From: Hellea sp.
GTDB lineage: Bacteria; Pseudomonadota; Alphaproteobacteria; Caulobacterales; Maricaulaceae
NCBI GenBank assembly: GCA_020630275.1
Contig: JAHDBU010000004.1
Coordinates: forward strand, 1-56,837
Length of the DNA stretch: 56,837 nucleotides
Direction: 5' to 3'
Position numbers and translations under genes: made by a program. How positions within the stretch are numbered: position 1 is the first letter of the stretch; every line of letters starts with the position of its first letter. Below the pieces are notes generated by a model that was not told the origin of the DNA, made no database searches, and saw only the letters and a program-made list of their open reading frames with translations. Below are positions 19,716 to 29,234 of the stretch, in pieces.

Positions 19716-20558
19716 ATGAAGTTCGAAGGCACTCAAAATTACGTCGCTACTCAGGACCTGAAGATGGCCGTTAACGCGGCAATCACGCTGGAGCGTCCCC
19801 TATTAATCAAAGGAGAACCCGGAACCGGGAAAACCGTTCTAGCCCACGAAGTTGCCAAGGGCCTCGATGCGCCCATGATTACGTGGAATATCAAGTCCAC
19901 GACCAAAGCTCAGCAAGGGCTATATGAATATGACGCCGTTGCCCGATTACGCGACTCGCAACTTGGTGAAGGCAAAGTCCACGACATTTCTCATTACATT
20001 AAAAAAGGTAAGCTATGGGAAGCCTTTGAGAGCAAGAAACGTCCTATCCTGCTGATTGATGAAATCGACAAAGCCGACATTGAATTTCCAAATGACCTCC
20101 TTCATGAGCTCGATCAAATGTCATTTCACGTCTACGAAACTGGCGAGACCATAACGGCTAAACAACGTCCGATCATCATCATCACATCCAATAATGAAAA
20201 AGACCTGCCAGACGCGTTTTTGCGTCGGTGTTTTTTCCACTACATTCAGTTCCCGGACGCCGACACCATGGCACAAATTGTCAATGTGCATTTCCCGGAT
20301 ATCAAATCGCGTTTGTTGAGTGCAGCTCTCAAGCGGTTCTACGAAGTTCGCGAAATGCCCGGCCTCAAGAAAAAGCCGTCCACATCGGAGCTTCTCGATT
20401 GGCTGAAGCTTTTATTGGTCGAAGATATCGACCCGGAAATCATCAAAGAAGCTGATCCGAAAAAGATCATCCCGCCACTCCATGGTGCGCTTCTTAAGAA
20501 CGAACAGGACGTGCACTTGTTTGAGCGTCTGGCGTTTTTGGCAAGACGTGAGACTTAA
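19716..20558 (+). CDS. MoxR-type AAA+ ATPase
   Basis: Walker A IKGEPGTGKTVLAHEVA; Walker B RPILLIDEIDKAD; FPNDLLHELDQMSFHV; TSNNEKDLPDAFLRRCFFHYI. Confidence 0.93.
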   Translation: MKFEGTQNYVATQDLKMAVNAAITLERPLLIKGEPGTGKTVLAHEVAKGLDAPMITWNIKSTTKAQQGLYEYDAVARLRDSQLGEGKVHDISHYIKKGKLWEAFESKKRPILLIDEIDKADIEFPNDLLHELDQMSFHVYETGETITAKQRPIIIITSNNEKDLPDAFLRRCFFHYIQFPDADTMAQIVNVHFPDIKSRLLSAALKRFYEVREMPGLKKKPSTSELLDWLKLLLVEDIDPEIIKEADPKKIIPPLHGALLKNEQDVHLFERLAFLARRET

Positions 20559-20609
20559 TCACTGAGGTTTTCAGTTTTAATCGGTCTGGAATTGTCCTAA
20601 TCGGTAGGC

Positions 20610-21551
20610 ATGCCATCAACTTCAATGAAGACTGTCTTAGCCGTGCTGGGACTGTCGATAATCGCGTCGCCAATCACACAGGCCCAACCGGATGATGACC
20701 GGGAACTTTGGCAGCTTTGGCACAGTGACACTGAGCAAGTCAGCTTAAAGACAATAGAACACGACAATATGCGCGTTGAGCTAAGCGGTGGGCCCGTCTC
20801 ATCCACATTTGCCGATGAGAATTCTCGTCGGGCCGTTTTGGACATTTTTATTGACGAAGAGCGCGTTCACCGAGTTATCTCTAAATCTCAAACCAAAGCA
20901 CCCGGTTATTTTAGCATCGAATTCCAAGATCTTGTCGCTGACAATCAATCGCCGGAAATCATTTTGACTGAATATTCAGGCGGGGCGCATTGCTGCACAA
21001 CCTTGACCGCTCTGATCCGCTCTACTGACAAGAACTGGAGAAAGGTGGAAATTGCGACATTTGATGGAAGTGGTAAATTTGAAGATATAGACGGCGATGG
21101 CTATCAGGAACTGCTCACTCCGGATGATCGTTTTCTCCAAGCTTACGCCAGTTATGCCTGTTCTTACAGGCCGTGGAAAATCATCAGTATGCAAACCGGG
21201 AAAGCCGTTGACATCACCAGACGTCCTGAAGCGCGCTCCATTCACCAATCCTATTTGGACGGCCTATCAAACTCAGATGGAGAAGAACGATGTTCCTCTG
21301 GATATTGGCCAGCTTACATTGCCGTCAACGCCTATTTAGGACACGGCCATGAAGCGTGGACGGAGATGTTAGAATCTTATCAACCCAAAGATTACGCGTT
21401 CAGAGACCGAGTCATTTGCACGGACCCGACGCTCTCTTTTCCCAAATGTCCGGATAGCCTCAAACGGTCGATTACCTATCCGGAGTCGGTAGAACGTGAC
21501 TTCGAAGAAATCGGATTATGGGATGCCGTTCTTTTCAATTCCGGCAAATGA
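20610..21551 (+). CDS. Secreted protein of unknown function
   Basis: Signal peptide ending ITQAQ; EYSGGAHCCTTL; Asp-rich DIDGDGYQELL. Confidence 0.7.
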   Translation: MPSTSMKTVLAVLGLSIIASPITQAQPDDDRELWQLWHSDTEQVSLKTIEHDNMRVELSGGPVSSTFADENSRRAVLDIFIDEERVHRVISKSQTKAPGYFSIEFQDLVADNQSPEIILTEYSGGAHCCTTLTALIRSTDKNWRKVEIATFDGSGKFEDIDGDGYQELLTPDDRFLQAYASYACSYRPWKIISMQTGKAVDITRRPEARSIHQSYLDGLSNSDGEERCSSGYWPAYIAVNAYLGHGHEAWTEMLESYQPKDYAFRDRVICTDPTLSFPKCPDSLKRSITYPESVERDFEEIGLWDAVLFNSGK

Positions 21552-21558
21552 ATACTAT

Positions 21559-21583
21559 GGCCGCGCATCAATGGAACGCGGCC
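21559..21583. terminator. Bidirectional terminator-like hairpin between convergent genes
   Basis: GGCCGCG-11nt-CGCGGCC, perfect 7-bp stem in the 46-bp gap. Confidence 0.5.
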
Positions 21584-21597
21584 TAGCATTAGAACGA

Positions 21598-22239
21598 CTA
21601 CTCAACGGCCTTGGCAGCTCTGAACTCTGCATTCAGATAAGCGAGCAACAATCTGGCATCTTTGGCCGGCAGATTTTCAGCCCAGCGCGGATAAGGGCAA
21701 TTCACCCGGTCTGCCGTTTCGTAAATCTTATTGATCGTGTCCGGTTCCTGACCTGAGGGTAACACCTTGTCGATGATGGGACGACTTGCACTATAGACGA
21801 CTTGATTGACCGTCCCCGCAACAGCAGATTCGACAAACCGACTACCAATACCCAATTCAGAAACCGCGCCACCTGCGACGCCGGAAACAACGCCTGCCGC
21901 GACAATTTTAAGAATGCCTGCGCCAGGAATGGACCCCGCATTGGGCTTCGAAATAGCCGCGAGGCTATTCATATTAAACCGTCCGCAAACCGGATTGACG
22001 CCACTGGCTCGTATGGTATCCGCGGCCGTCAACATCTCTGGAGTCAAAGTCACAGGTCCAGGCACGCCCGGAATTTCGACACTGACACCGCCAGTCGCCG
22101 TTCCCGCGGCTGCTGCCGTCGCGTCGGCCTTATCTGATATGGCTTCCGCCGGAATACCAGAAAGTAATACTTTTTCAGTTGTGCTACATCCCGTAGCAAT
22201 CAAAGCTGCGCCCGCTATAGCCAATAGTGATTTTCGCAT
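21598..22239 (-). CDS. Hypothetical lipoprotein
   Basis: MRKSLLAIAGAALIATGCSTTEK lipobox; no recognised family. Confidence 0.7.
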   Translation of the reverse strand: MRKSLLAIAGAALIATGCSTTEKVLLSGIPAEAISDKADATAAAAGTATGGVSVEIPGVPGPVTLTPEMLTAADTIRASGVNPVCGRFNMNSLAAISKPNAGSIPGAGILKIVAAGVVSGVAGGAVSELGIGSRFVESAVAGTVNQVVYSASRPIIDKVLPSGQEPDTINKIYETADRVNCPYPRWAENLPAKDARLLLAYLNAEFRAAKAVE

Positions 22240-22324
22240 TGTTTCCCCTAACTTGGTAACCGGGCGCGACTAGACCTATTTATTGAGAAAAATCCAGAAA
22301 AAATGGCAGTTGAATGGCAGCTTA

Positions 22325-23629
22325 TTACCCCAAAACATCCCAAAGCTTTGGAACATCGGCCAAAGCCTCTTCATAGTAGGCCTGAAAGCCCGGCATTTTG
22401 ACCTGATTGAGAAAGCCTGAATAGCTCATATAAGAAACCAGAAAGCGGAGATCCTTGGCCCAGGGCGGCATGTATTTGGGTTTCTCGATCAAACCCTCTG
22501 CGGCCAGCGTGGCAAGCGCCGGAACATCCTCGAGATCCAATTTACCGACGAATAACAACCGGATCAGATCAGCACGGTGGAGCTTAACAACCGTGCGCAT
22601 AAAGTTGTGCACCCGCAAAAGTCCGTTAAGATAGACCATGTCTTTGGTGAACGGCGCACCGCCCGATATCACGCCACCACGAAAGATGCGCCGCGTGTTG
22701 TCAAACGCTTCTTCCGGATTATCCAGACGCTCCATATAGTAATCGAACACCTCTTTAAAGTCCGCACCATCAATGCTCATCTGGATTGCAATAACTCGGT
22801 CAGCTAATCGACGGAAACGTCTTGGGTCCATGGCACCGCTGATGATCTCCGCAAAAACTGCCAAACCTTCCTGGATTTCAGTCACACGCGCGTGAGCACG
22901 GCCCAAAAAAGAAAAATTGTCCTGAGCCTTACCATTCAATGTCGTCGCAACGTGAATTAGTGCTTCATGCTGCATGAGCTGATGGACATCGCGCGGTGTA
23001 AACCTGGCATTGGAATTGACTCGGATACGCCGCGATCCAGCCAAGGCTTTAGACGGAATTTCAGCTGTTAATTCGATCCGAGGTGCGAGTTCACCAAAAT
23101 GTTCTTTGAGGTCAGGTTCAAGACGCTCTGCAAATTCCTCTGCTGTCAGCCAAACTTCATAGCCGTCTACAACAAGATTTTCGATATCTAGCCCATCTAG
23201 TGTCGTGTCCATATGTCGGGCCAAATCGATGACTTTAGTTTTTTTATCGATCAGGACTTCAGTCGGAACCCCATAGAGTTCAGCGCTTTGTTCAAAAAAC
23301 TGTGGGGACCCTCGCGACCCTAGCATAACGGCCGTCGTTTCAATAGAATGCGCCATACGGGTCAACCATTCACCGACAACGCCTCTGTTTTCTATCCGAG
23401 ATCGGGCATCCCGGACATGTTCAAAACAGGTTTCCAAATCAACTGGCGCGTATTCGGGACTCGGTAGAGTACCGTTTTTTAAAAATGCAATTTTATGGCG
23501 GTCTTCCCAAATCAAAGAACCAAGGATTTTCATAGATGCGGTCGCTGCCCGCAAGTGGTCGGCCGCCTCTATTTGTTTCTGTCGCCGAGCATTCGCCATA
23601 TTTACGGCAAAATTTCCTGACCGTCCCAA
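22325..23629 (-). CDS. DUF1704 / 'flavohemoglobin expression-modulating QEGLA motif' family protein
   Basis: HEALIHVATTLNGKAQ...TEIQEGLAVFAEIISG and FKDMVYLNGLLRVHNFMR-like region. Confidence 0.85.
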   Translation of the reverse strand: MGRSGNFAVNMANARRQKQIEAADHLRAATASMKILGSLIWEDRHKIAFLKNGTLPSPEYAPVDLETCFEHVRDARSRIENRGVVGEWLTRMAHSIETTAVMLGSRGSPQFFEQSAELYGVPTEVLIDKKTKVIDLARHMDTTLDGLDIENLVVDGYEVWLTAEEFAERLEPDLKEHFGELAPRIELTAEIPSKALAGSRRIRVNSNARFTPRDVHQLMQHEALIHVATTLNGKAQDNFSFLGRAHARVTEIQEGLAVFAEIISGAMDPRRFRRLADRVIAIQMSIDGADFKEVFDYYMERLDNPEEAFDNTRRIFRGGVISGGAPFTKDMVYLNGLLRVHNFMRTVVKLHRADLIRLLFVGKLDLEDVPALATLAAEGLIEKPKYMPPWAKDLRFLVSYMSYSGFLNQVKMPGFQAYYEEALADVPKLWDVLG

Positions 23630-24336
23630 GCGAAAATTTTTCCTGTCTCCATCGGACCCACTTTTTCGACTACATCTAATAGCCTCGAAGCGCTGAAATC
23701 TGGATCGAAAAGCTTCTCTTTGGCAACGCCGCTTTGAAAGGGTTTGGATAGGGCCGTATCGACAGTACCCGGATGCAAGCCTATGACAGCAGAATTTTTA
23801 AATCGGCGGGCATGCTCAATTGCCATGGTTTTGATCATCATATTGAGCGCCGCTTTCGATGCCCTGTAACTATACCAACCGCCCAAACGGTTATCAGAGA
23901 TTGAGCCGACTCTGGCTGACAAGGCGGCGAAGACGCTCTTGGAGTTTTTTTTCATCTTTGGCAGCATTTGTTTAGCTATCAAAGTCGGTAAAAACGTATT
24001 GACATGAAATACATGCTGCATGTTTTCCAATGATAAATCACGCCGAGACTTTTCCGGGCCAAAACTATCGCCATGTAATACGCCCAAAGTGCAAATAACC
24101 AGATCGATTTCAGGAAGACTTTTGGCAATGGCTTCAATGGTGTCATCTGTATAATCAACACACCGGACTGGCGCGACACACTGCGCACCATTCATGCCCC
24201 GGCGAGAGATAGCAAAAACAGTCTCAACATTGGGAGCGTCTGCGAGACTTTCGACCAGTGCGGCGCCTATTCCGCCACCTGCGCCAAAGACGGCAACTTT
24301 CATATTCTCGCCAAATCCGCCTTCAAGACGCGGCAT
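23602..24336 (-). CDS. SDR-family NAD(P)-binding oxidoreductase
   Basis: FGAGGGIGAALVESL; CTLGVLHGD; YSYRASKAALNMMIKTMA; HPGTVDTALSKPF. Confidence 0.9.
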   Translation of the reverse strand: MPRLEGGFGENMKVAVFGAGGGIGAALVESLADAPNVETVFAISRRGMNGAQCVAPVRCVDYTDDTIEAIAKSLPEIDLVICTLGVLHGDSFGPEKSRRDLSLENMQHVFHVNTFLPTLIAKQMLPKMKKNSKSVFAALSARVGSISDNRLGGWYSYRASKAALNMMIKTMAIEHARRFKNSAVIGLHPGTVDTALSKPFQSGVAKEKLFDPDFSASRLLDVVEKVGPMETGKIFAWDGQEILP

Positions 24337-27116
24337 TACTTACCCTCGCTGCCCGTCTCTTCTGTACTATTACCCGCTTCCGTCTCATCCTCTTCGCTCT
24401 CTTCGATGCGCTCAACAGAGACGACCTTTTCGTCTTCTTTGGTCCGGATGACGGTAACACCGCGCGCAGATCGGGAAACAATGGAAATATTGCGTACCGG
24501 GCAACGAATTAGCTGACCGCCATCTGTTACCATCATGATTTGATCGTCGTCTTCAATACTAAATGAGCGGACTAGCTTGGCATCCGGTTGACCTTTCTTG
24601 CGACCCAGCTCTTGTGCGGTCACGCCCTGCCCGCCCCGGTTCATACATCGATAGTCATAAGATGAGCTGCGTTTACCAAAACCATCATCTGCCAATGTGA
24701 GAACAAATTGCTCTTTTGCGCCCAATTCGGCGATGCGTTCTTCGGACAGTGAAGTTTCGATTTCCGTTGTATCATCATCGTCCTGCGCATCATCGCCCAT
24801 TGCTCTGCGCATGGCGTTGGCATGTTTCATATAGGCTCGAGCTTCATCTGTTTCGATCTCCACATGGCGTAGAATTGCCATGGATATAACTTCGTCCCCG
24901 TCTTTGAGCTTGATGCCTCGCACACCACTGGAGGTTCGACCGACAAAGCGGCGAATGTCTGTCACTTTGAAACGGATGGCTTTACCCATAGCAGAGGTGA
25001 GCAAAACGTCATCATCTTCGGTGCAAACGCGGACATCAACAATGCCGTCGCCCTCATCCGGCTTCATAGCGATCTTACCACCGCGATTGACGCGCTTGAA
25101 GTCCGCAAGAGAATTGCGTCTTACACCACCAGAGCGCGCCGCGAACATGATATCCATGGTATCCCAGGCATCCTCGTCTTCGGGCAGAGCCATGATTGAA
25201 TTGATCTGCTCTTCCTTATCGAGAGGCAGCAAATTCACCAGCGCCTTACCCCGGGTATTGGGTCCACCCAGAGGCAGCTTCCAGACCTTGAGCTTGTAGC
25301 ACATACCGGTCGAGGAAAAGAACAAGACCGGTGTATGGGTCGAGGCGACAAACACATTGGTGACATAATCTTCGTCTTTGGTCGACATACCCGACCGGCC
25401 TTTTCCGCCACGGCGTTGCGCGCGGTATGTATCCAAGGCCGTGCGCTTGACATAGCCTTGAGAGGTGACCGTCACCACCATGTCTTCGACCGCAATCAGA
25501 TCTTCGTCGTCAAAGTCAATACCGCCCTCGACAAATTCACTGCGGCGTTCAACAGAGAACTTCTCTTTGACCTCAGCAAGTTCTTCTTTGATGATCGTTG
25601 TGACACGGCCGCGAGATCTTAGAATATCCAGGTAATCCGAAATACGCGCTGCAAGCTTTTCAGCTTCTTCAGTGATCTCATCCATACCCAATTGCGTGAG
25701 TTTTAATAGACGCATGTCCAGGATAGCTTTGGCCTGTTCATCGGTCAGACGTATCGTTCCATCGTCATTTAGACGAGACCGCGGATCAGCGATTAGTTTT
25801 AGGAACGGCTCCATCTCTTTGGCTGGCCAATCCCTCGCCATGAGGTTTTCCTTGGCCTCCTTGGGATTTTTCGAACTGCGGATGATTTGGATAACTTCGT
25901 CAATATTGGCAACCGCCGTTGCCAATCCGACCAAAATGTGCGCCCGGGCCCGCGCCTTGGACAAATCAAACTTGGTGCGACGCGCAATGACTTCTTCGCG
26001 GAAGGCCAGGAAAGCCTCGATCATTTCCCGTACATTCATCTGCATGGGTCGACCGCCATTCAGCGCCAACATGTTTGATGAGAAATTTTGTTGCAGTTGC
26101 GAATAGCGGAATAGCTGATTAAGGACCACATCTGGAACCGCGTCGCGTTTCAGTTCAATAACCACGCGCATGCCGTTGCGATCAGACTCGTCTTGCAGGT
26201 GAGCAATGCCCTCTACGCGCTTATCCCGGACCAATTCGGCGATCTTTTTGATCATATTGGCCTTGTTCACCTGATAGGGAATTTCGGTGACGATAATGGC
26301 GTGACGGTCCTTGCGGATTTCCTCCATATGGGTTCGGGCCCGCATGATGATGGAGCCTTTGCCATTCAGAATACTGGCCTTGGAACCCGAACGCCCCATA
26401 ATGAGTGCACCCGTTGGGAAATCCGGTCCCGGAATGAGTTGGATAAGTTCTTCATCGGAAAGATTACCGTTTTCCAGAAGTGCCATGGCAGCGTCACAGA
26501 CCTCACCCAGATTATGGGGCGGGATATTTGTCGCCATGCCGACCGCTATACCGCCTGCTCCATTCACAAGAATGTTCGGGTACCGGGCTGGCAAAACGAC
26601 AGGCTCACTTTCAGAGGCATCGTAATTGTCTTGGAATGCCACCGTATTTTTCTCGATATCCGCCAGAAGAGACGCGGCCGGCCGGTCCATACGGACTTCG
26701 GTATATCGCATGGCTGCTGGAGGATCGCCATCAACTGACCCAAAATTGCCCTGCCCGTCCAGCAATGGTAGGCTCATGGAGAAATCCTGGGCCATCCGCA
26801 CCAGAGCATCATACACGGCGCTATCACCATGAGGGTGATATTTACCAATCACATCGCCAACAACACGCGCTGATTTTTTATAGGGTTTCTCTCGTGTGAA
26901 ACCATTTTCGTGCATAGAGTATAAAATCCGGCGGTGGACCGGTTTCAAACCATCGCGCACATCAGGAATAGCTCGCGAAACGATGACGCTCATGGCGTAG
27001 TCGAGATAGGAGCGTTTCATCTCCTCTTCGATAGCAATCGGTGAAATACCTTGCTCCGGAAGTCCCGGTTTACCCCCGTCTTCGTCGTCTTCGGGGATGT
27101 CGTTTTCGTCGCTCAT
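24336..27116 (-). CDS. gyrA: DNA gyrase subunit A
   Basis: [68 protein letters not shown]; GyrA-box-like [11 protein letters not shown]. Confidence 0.99.
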   Translation of the reverse strand: MSDENDIPEDDEDGGKPGLPEQGISPIAIEEEMKRSYLDYAMSVIVSRAIPDVRDGLKPVHRRILYSMHENGFTREKPYKKSARVVGDVIGKYHPHGDSAVYDALVRMAQDFSMSLPLLDGQGNFGSVDGDPPAAMRYTEVRMDRPAASLLADIEKNTVAFQDNYDASESEPVVLPARYPNILVNGAGGIAVGMATNIPPHNLGEVCDAAMALLENGNLSDEELIQLIPGPDFPTGALIMGRSGSKASILNGKGSIIMRARTHMEEIRKDRHAIIVTEIPYQVNKANMIKKIAELVRDKRVEGIAHLQDESDRNGMRVVIELKRDAVPDVVLNQLFRYSQLQQNFSSNMLALNGGRPMQMNVREMIEAFLAFREEVIARRTKFDLSKARARAHILVGLATAVANIDEVIQIIRSSKNPKEAKENLMARDWPAKEMEPFLKLIADPRSRLNDDGTIRLTDEQAKAILDMRLLKLTQLGMDEITEEAEKLAARISDYLDILRSRGRVTTIIKEELAEVKEKFSVERRSEFVEGGIDFDDEDLIAVEDMVVTVTSQGYVKRTALDTYRAQRRGGKGRSGMSTKDEDYVTNVFVASTHTPVLFFSSTGMCYKLKVWKLPLGGPNTRGKALVNLLPLDKEEQINSIMALPEDEDAWDTMDIMFAARSGGVRRNSLADFKRVNRGGKIAMKPDEGDGIVDVRVCTEDDDVLLTSAMGKAIRFKVTDIRRFVGRTSSGVRGIKLKDGDEVISMAILRHVEIETDEARAYMKHANAMRRAMGDDAQDDDDTTEIETSLSEERIAELGAKEQFVLTLADDGFGKRSSSYDYRCMNRGGQGVTAQELGRKKGQPDAKLVRSFSIEDDDQIMMVTDGGQLIRCPVRNISIVSRSARGVTVIRTKEDEKVVSVERIEESEEDETEAGNSTEETGSEGK

Positions 27117-27170
27117 ATTGGTCTTTCTGATGCTCTTAAGTCGCGCGCCATCACCCGTACGGAAAGGGCC

Positions 27171-27216
27171 GCTCGAATCGAGCAGAAATGCTATGTCCTA
27201 TTAGCATTTCGGACAT
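27171..27216 (-). promoter_or_regulatory. Palindrome-rich gyrA leader
   Basis: GCTCGA-A-TCGAGC (27171-27183), GAAATGCT-10nt-AGCATTTC (27185-27210), and overlapping ATGTCC-12nt-GGACAT (27193-27216). Confidence 0.5.
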
Positions 27217-27302
27217 CAAAACTCAAACTTTGACAGGCCTTTTTCCTTTGCAAAAGATCGCATTTTGAGCAATTGTTTGAATTAAAATACGGGAGATGAA
27301 TT

Positions 27303-27833
27303 ATGCGTCAATTTATGCTGGCGACCAGCTTGACGATAGCCATTTTGGCGGGTTGTAAGTCGGAAAAAAAACCGGAAACTGACGAGTCTATTCGATTTGA
27401 TCTCATTGGCAATTCAGGCGAAAAAATCGGAACAATCTCTCTTTTTGACCAGGAAAATGGCGTACGCCTTCTTGTTTCCGCTGAAGGGATTGCACCTGGC
27501 GAGCATGGCATCCATTTTCATCACACAGGAAGTTGCGTGACCCCTGATTTTAAAAGCGCGGGCGGGCATATTAACCCTATGAAAAAGGCACACGGCCTCA
27601 AGAATCCTGACGGACCTGACAATGCTGACATGCCAAACGCCGTTGCCGAGCCCAATGGTAAAGTTTTGTATGAATATGTTAATGAGCGAGTGTCTCTGAA
27701 AGGCGCGAAAGGTCGACCTGCTTTACTCGATGAAAACGGGTCCGCTCTGGTTATGCATCAAAATCCGGATGATGGCATCACCCAGCCAATTGGCGGCGCA
27801 GGGCCAAGAATTGCCTGCGCCGAGATCAACTAG
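27303..27833 (+). CDS. sodC: Cu,Zn superoxide dismutase, lipoprotein form
   Basis: Lipobox ILAGC; GEHGIHFHHTGSC; HINPMKKAHGLKNPDGPDNADMPN. Confidence 0.93.
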   Translation: MRQFMLATSLTIAILAGCKSEKKPETDESIRFDLIGNSGEKIGTISLFDQENGVRLLVSAEGIAPGEHGIHFHHTGSCVTPDFKSAGGHINPMKKAHGLKNPDGPDNADMPNAVAEPNGKVLYEYVNERVSLKGAKGRPALLDENGSALVMHQNPDDGITQPIGGAGPRIACAEIN

Positions 27834-29089
27834 GATTTTATTCGGATTGACGATTCATTGATTTTTTGGCCGATTAGACGGAAGATTTCTTTAAAACTTT
27901 TCGCATCTTCGGCATCGAAGTAGTGCTCTTTTTTATCGTCAACAACATCTGCGCGACATTGATTTAAAGCTTCCTCCGCGCGATCTGAAAATCCGCCATT
28001 ATTGTTACGGGCGTTATTCTGACCCGCACTCGCTCGCGCATTCTCTCCCCCACATCGACGGCCCCGGTTGCGATTGCGCTTAGACTCCGCGTCAACAGAT
28101 TGATTATCCCAAGAGGCACAATCAATAAGTAAAAGCTGTCCTTTAGTCGGAGCCGTGAATGCAACGGCATAAACCTCTATGCCATCGTCGCGCATGGTAA
28201 GACAAGTTTCATATGAGTCCTCGTCAAGAATTTCCGGAATTCCGCCAGCGGTATTTTCACCGTCTGTCATAAAGATCACAAATTCATCTAACGTAGCTAA
28301 GTTGAATGTTGGATCCACCGACTGGCGGTATGCTCGATCATCTTTAATCTGCTTGTACGCATTTTCGAGCGCGACAGCTGAGTTTGTAGTGCCGCCAGCA
28401 ACCAGACCGTCAATCGCCTGTTCTACATCAATAAAGCCCCACGACATTGCTTGCTCTGCTGCAAGCACGTTACTAAATGCTGACATTCCTGTTCTTAAGT
28501 ATTTTTCAATAGACGTCTTATTACGGACACTGGAGTCGATTTCGGCGAACAGCTGCTTTGTAGCCTCTTTTAAAACGTTGAGTTTGACCTGTCCGTCTTT
28601 TGTATTCCACCCCATTGACCCTGAGACATCCAAGGCAAACGCGATTGTTAGAGGATCAATACTATTGGGATAAGCGACAATGCTTTTATAATCGACCTGT
28701 TGGGTCCCATTTCCAAGCATTTTTGCGAAAGGTAGATCGACTTCGGTCGCCACAGAAACAAAAACGTCGCCGGACGCATCATCAAACCGAATAACAGGCT
28801 CTCCAACAAATTTGCTGGGTAACATTTGTGAACCATTAGCTTCTAGGAATTGTTGCACAATCAAAGCTCTTTCAGGAGAGTCAAAGGCTTGCGCTCCGGC
28901 CAATGCCGCTGCATCCGTCACCGCCGCGACCTTACGTTTTGTGCTAACAACTTTAGCAAAGTCGACAGCCATCATGGTCACTAATAATAATACGGTCGTA
29001 CATACCGAAGCCATGATTGCAAAATTTCCGCTCTCATCTTGGCTATATTTTTTGACAATACCCATTGCCACTCTCCCAGCTAATCCCAA
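27830..29089 (-). CDS. TadG-like protein with N-terminal TadE/G-like TM and von Willebrand A domain
   Basis: ESGNFAIMASVCTTVLLLVTMMAVDFAKVVSTKRKVAAVTDAAALAGAQ; MIDAS DVSGSMG; VIFMTDGENT. Confidence 0.88.
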   Translation of the reverse strand: MGLAGRVAMGIVKKYSQDESGNFAIMASVCTTVLLLVTMMAVDFAKVVSTKRKVAAVTDAAALAGAQAFDSPERALIVQQFLEANGSQMLPSKFVGEPVIRFDDASGDVFVSVATEVDLPFAKMLGNGTQQVDYKSIVAYPNSIDPLTIAFALDVSGSMGWNTKDGQVKLNVLKEATKQLFAEIDSSVRNKTSIEKYLRTGMSAFSNVLAAEQAMSWGFIDVEQAIDGLVAGGTTNSAVALENAYKQIKDDRAYRQSVDPTFNLATLDEFVIFMTDGENTAGGIPEILDEDSYETCLTMRDDGIEVYAVAFTAPTKGQLLLIDCASWDNQSVDAESKRNRNRGRRCGGENARASAGQNNARNNNGGFSDRAEEALNQCRADVVDDKKEHYFDAEDAKSFKEIFRLIGQKINESSIRIKS

Positions 29090-29234
29090 GAGAAAGTTAA
29101 CTAATACAAATTAATTTTTTGCCTCGGGATATCATTAATAAGCACTAAACGCATGAAGGCAGTCATTTAAAAACTTATCTTGACTTAAGGTCCTAGTGAG
29201 TTAATCCGCGCTCAAAGATTTGACGGAGCCTAAG

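Noticed and set aside
27185-27216. H-type pseudoknot in the gyrA leader
   Set aside because: The interleaved stems would need zero-length crossing loops over 6-8 bp helices, which is sterically implausible; alternative hairpins fit better.
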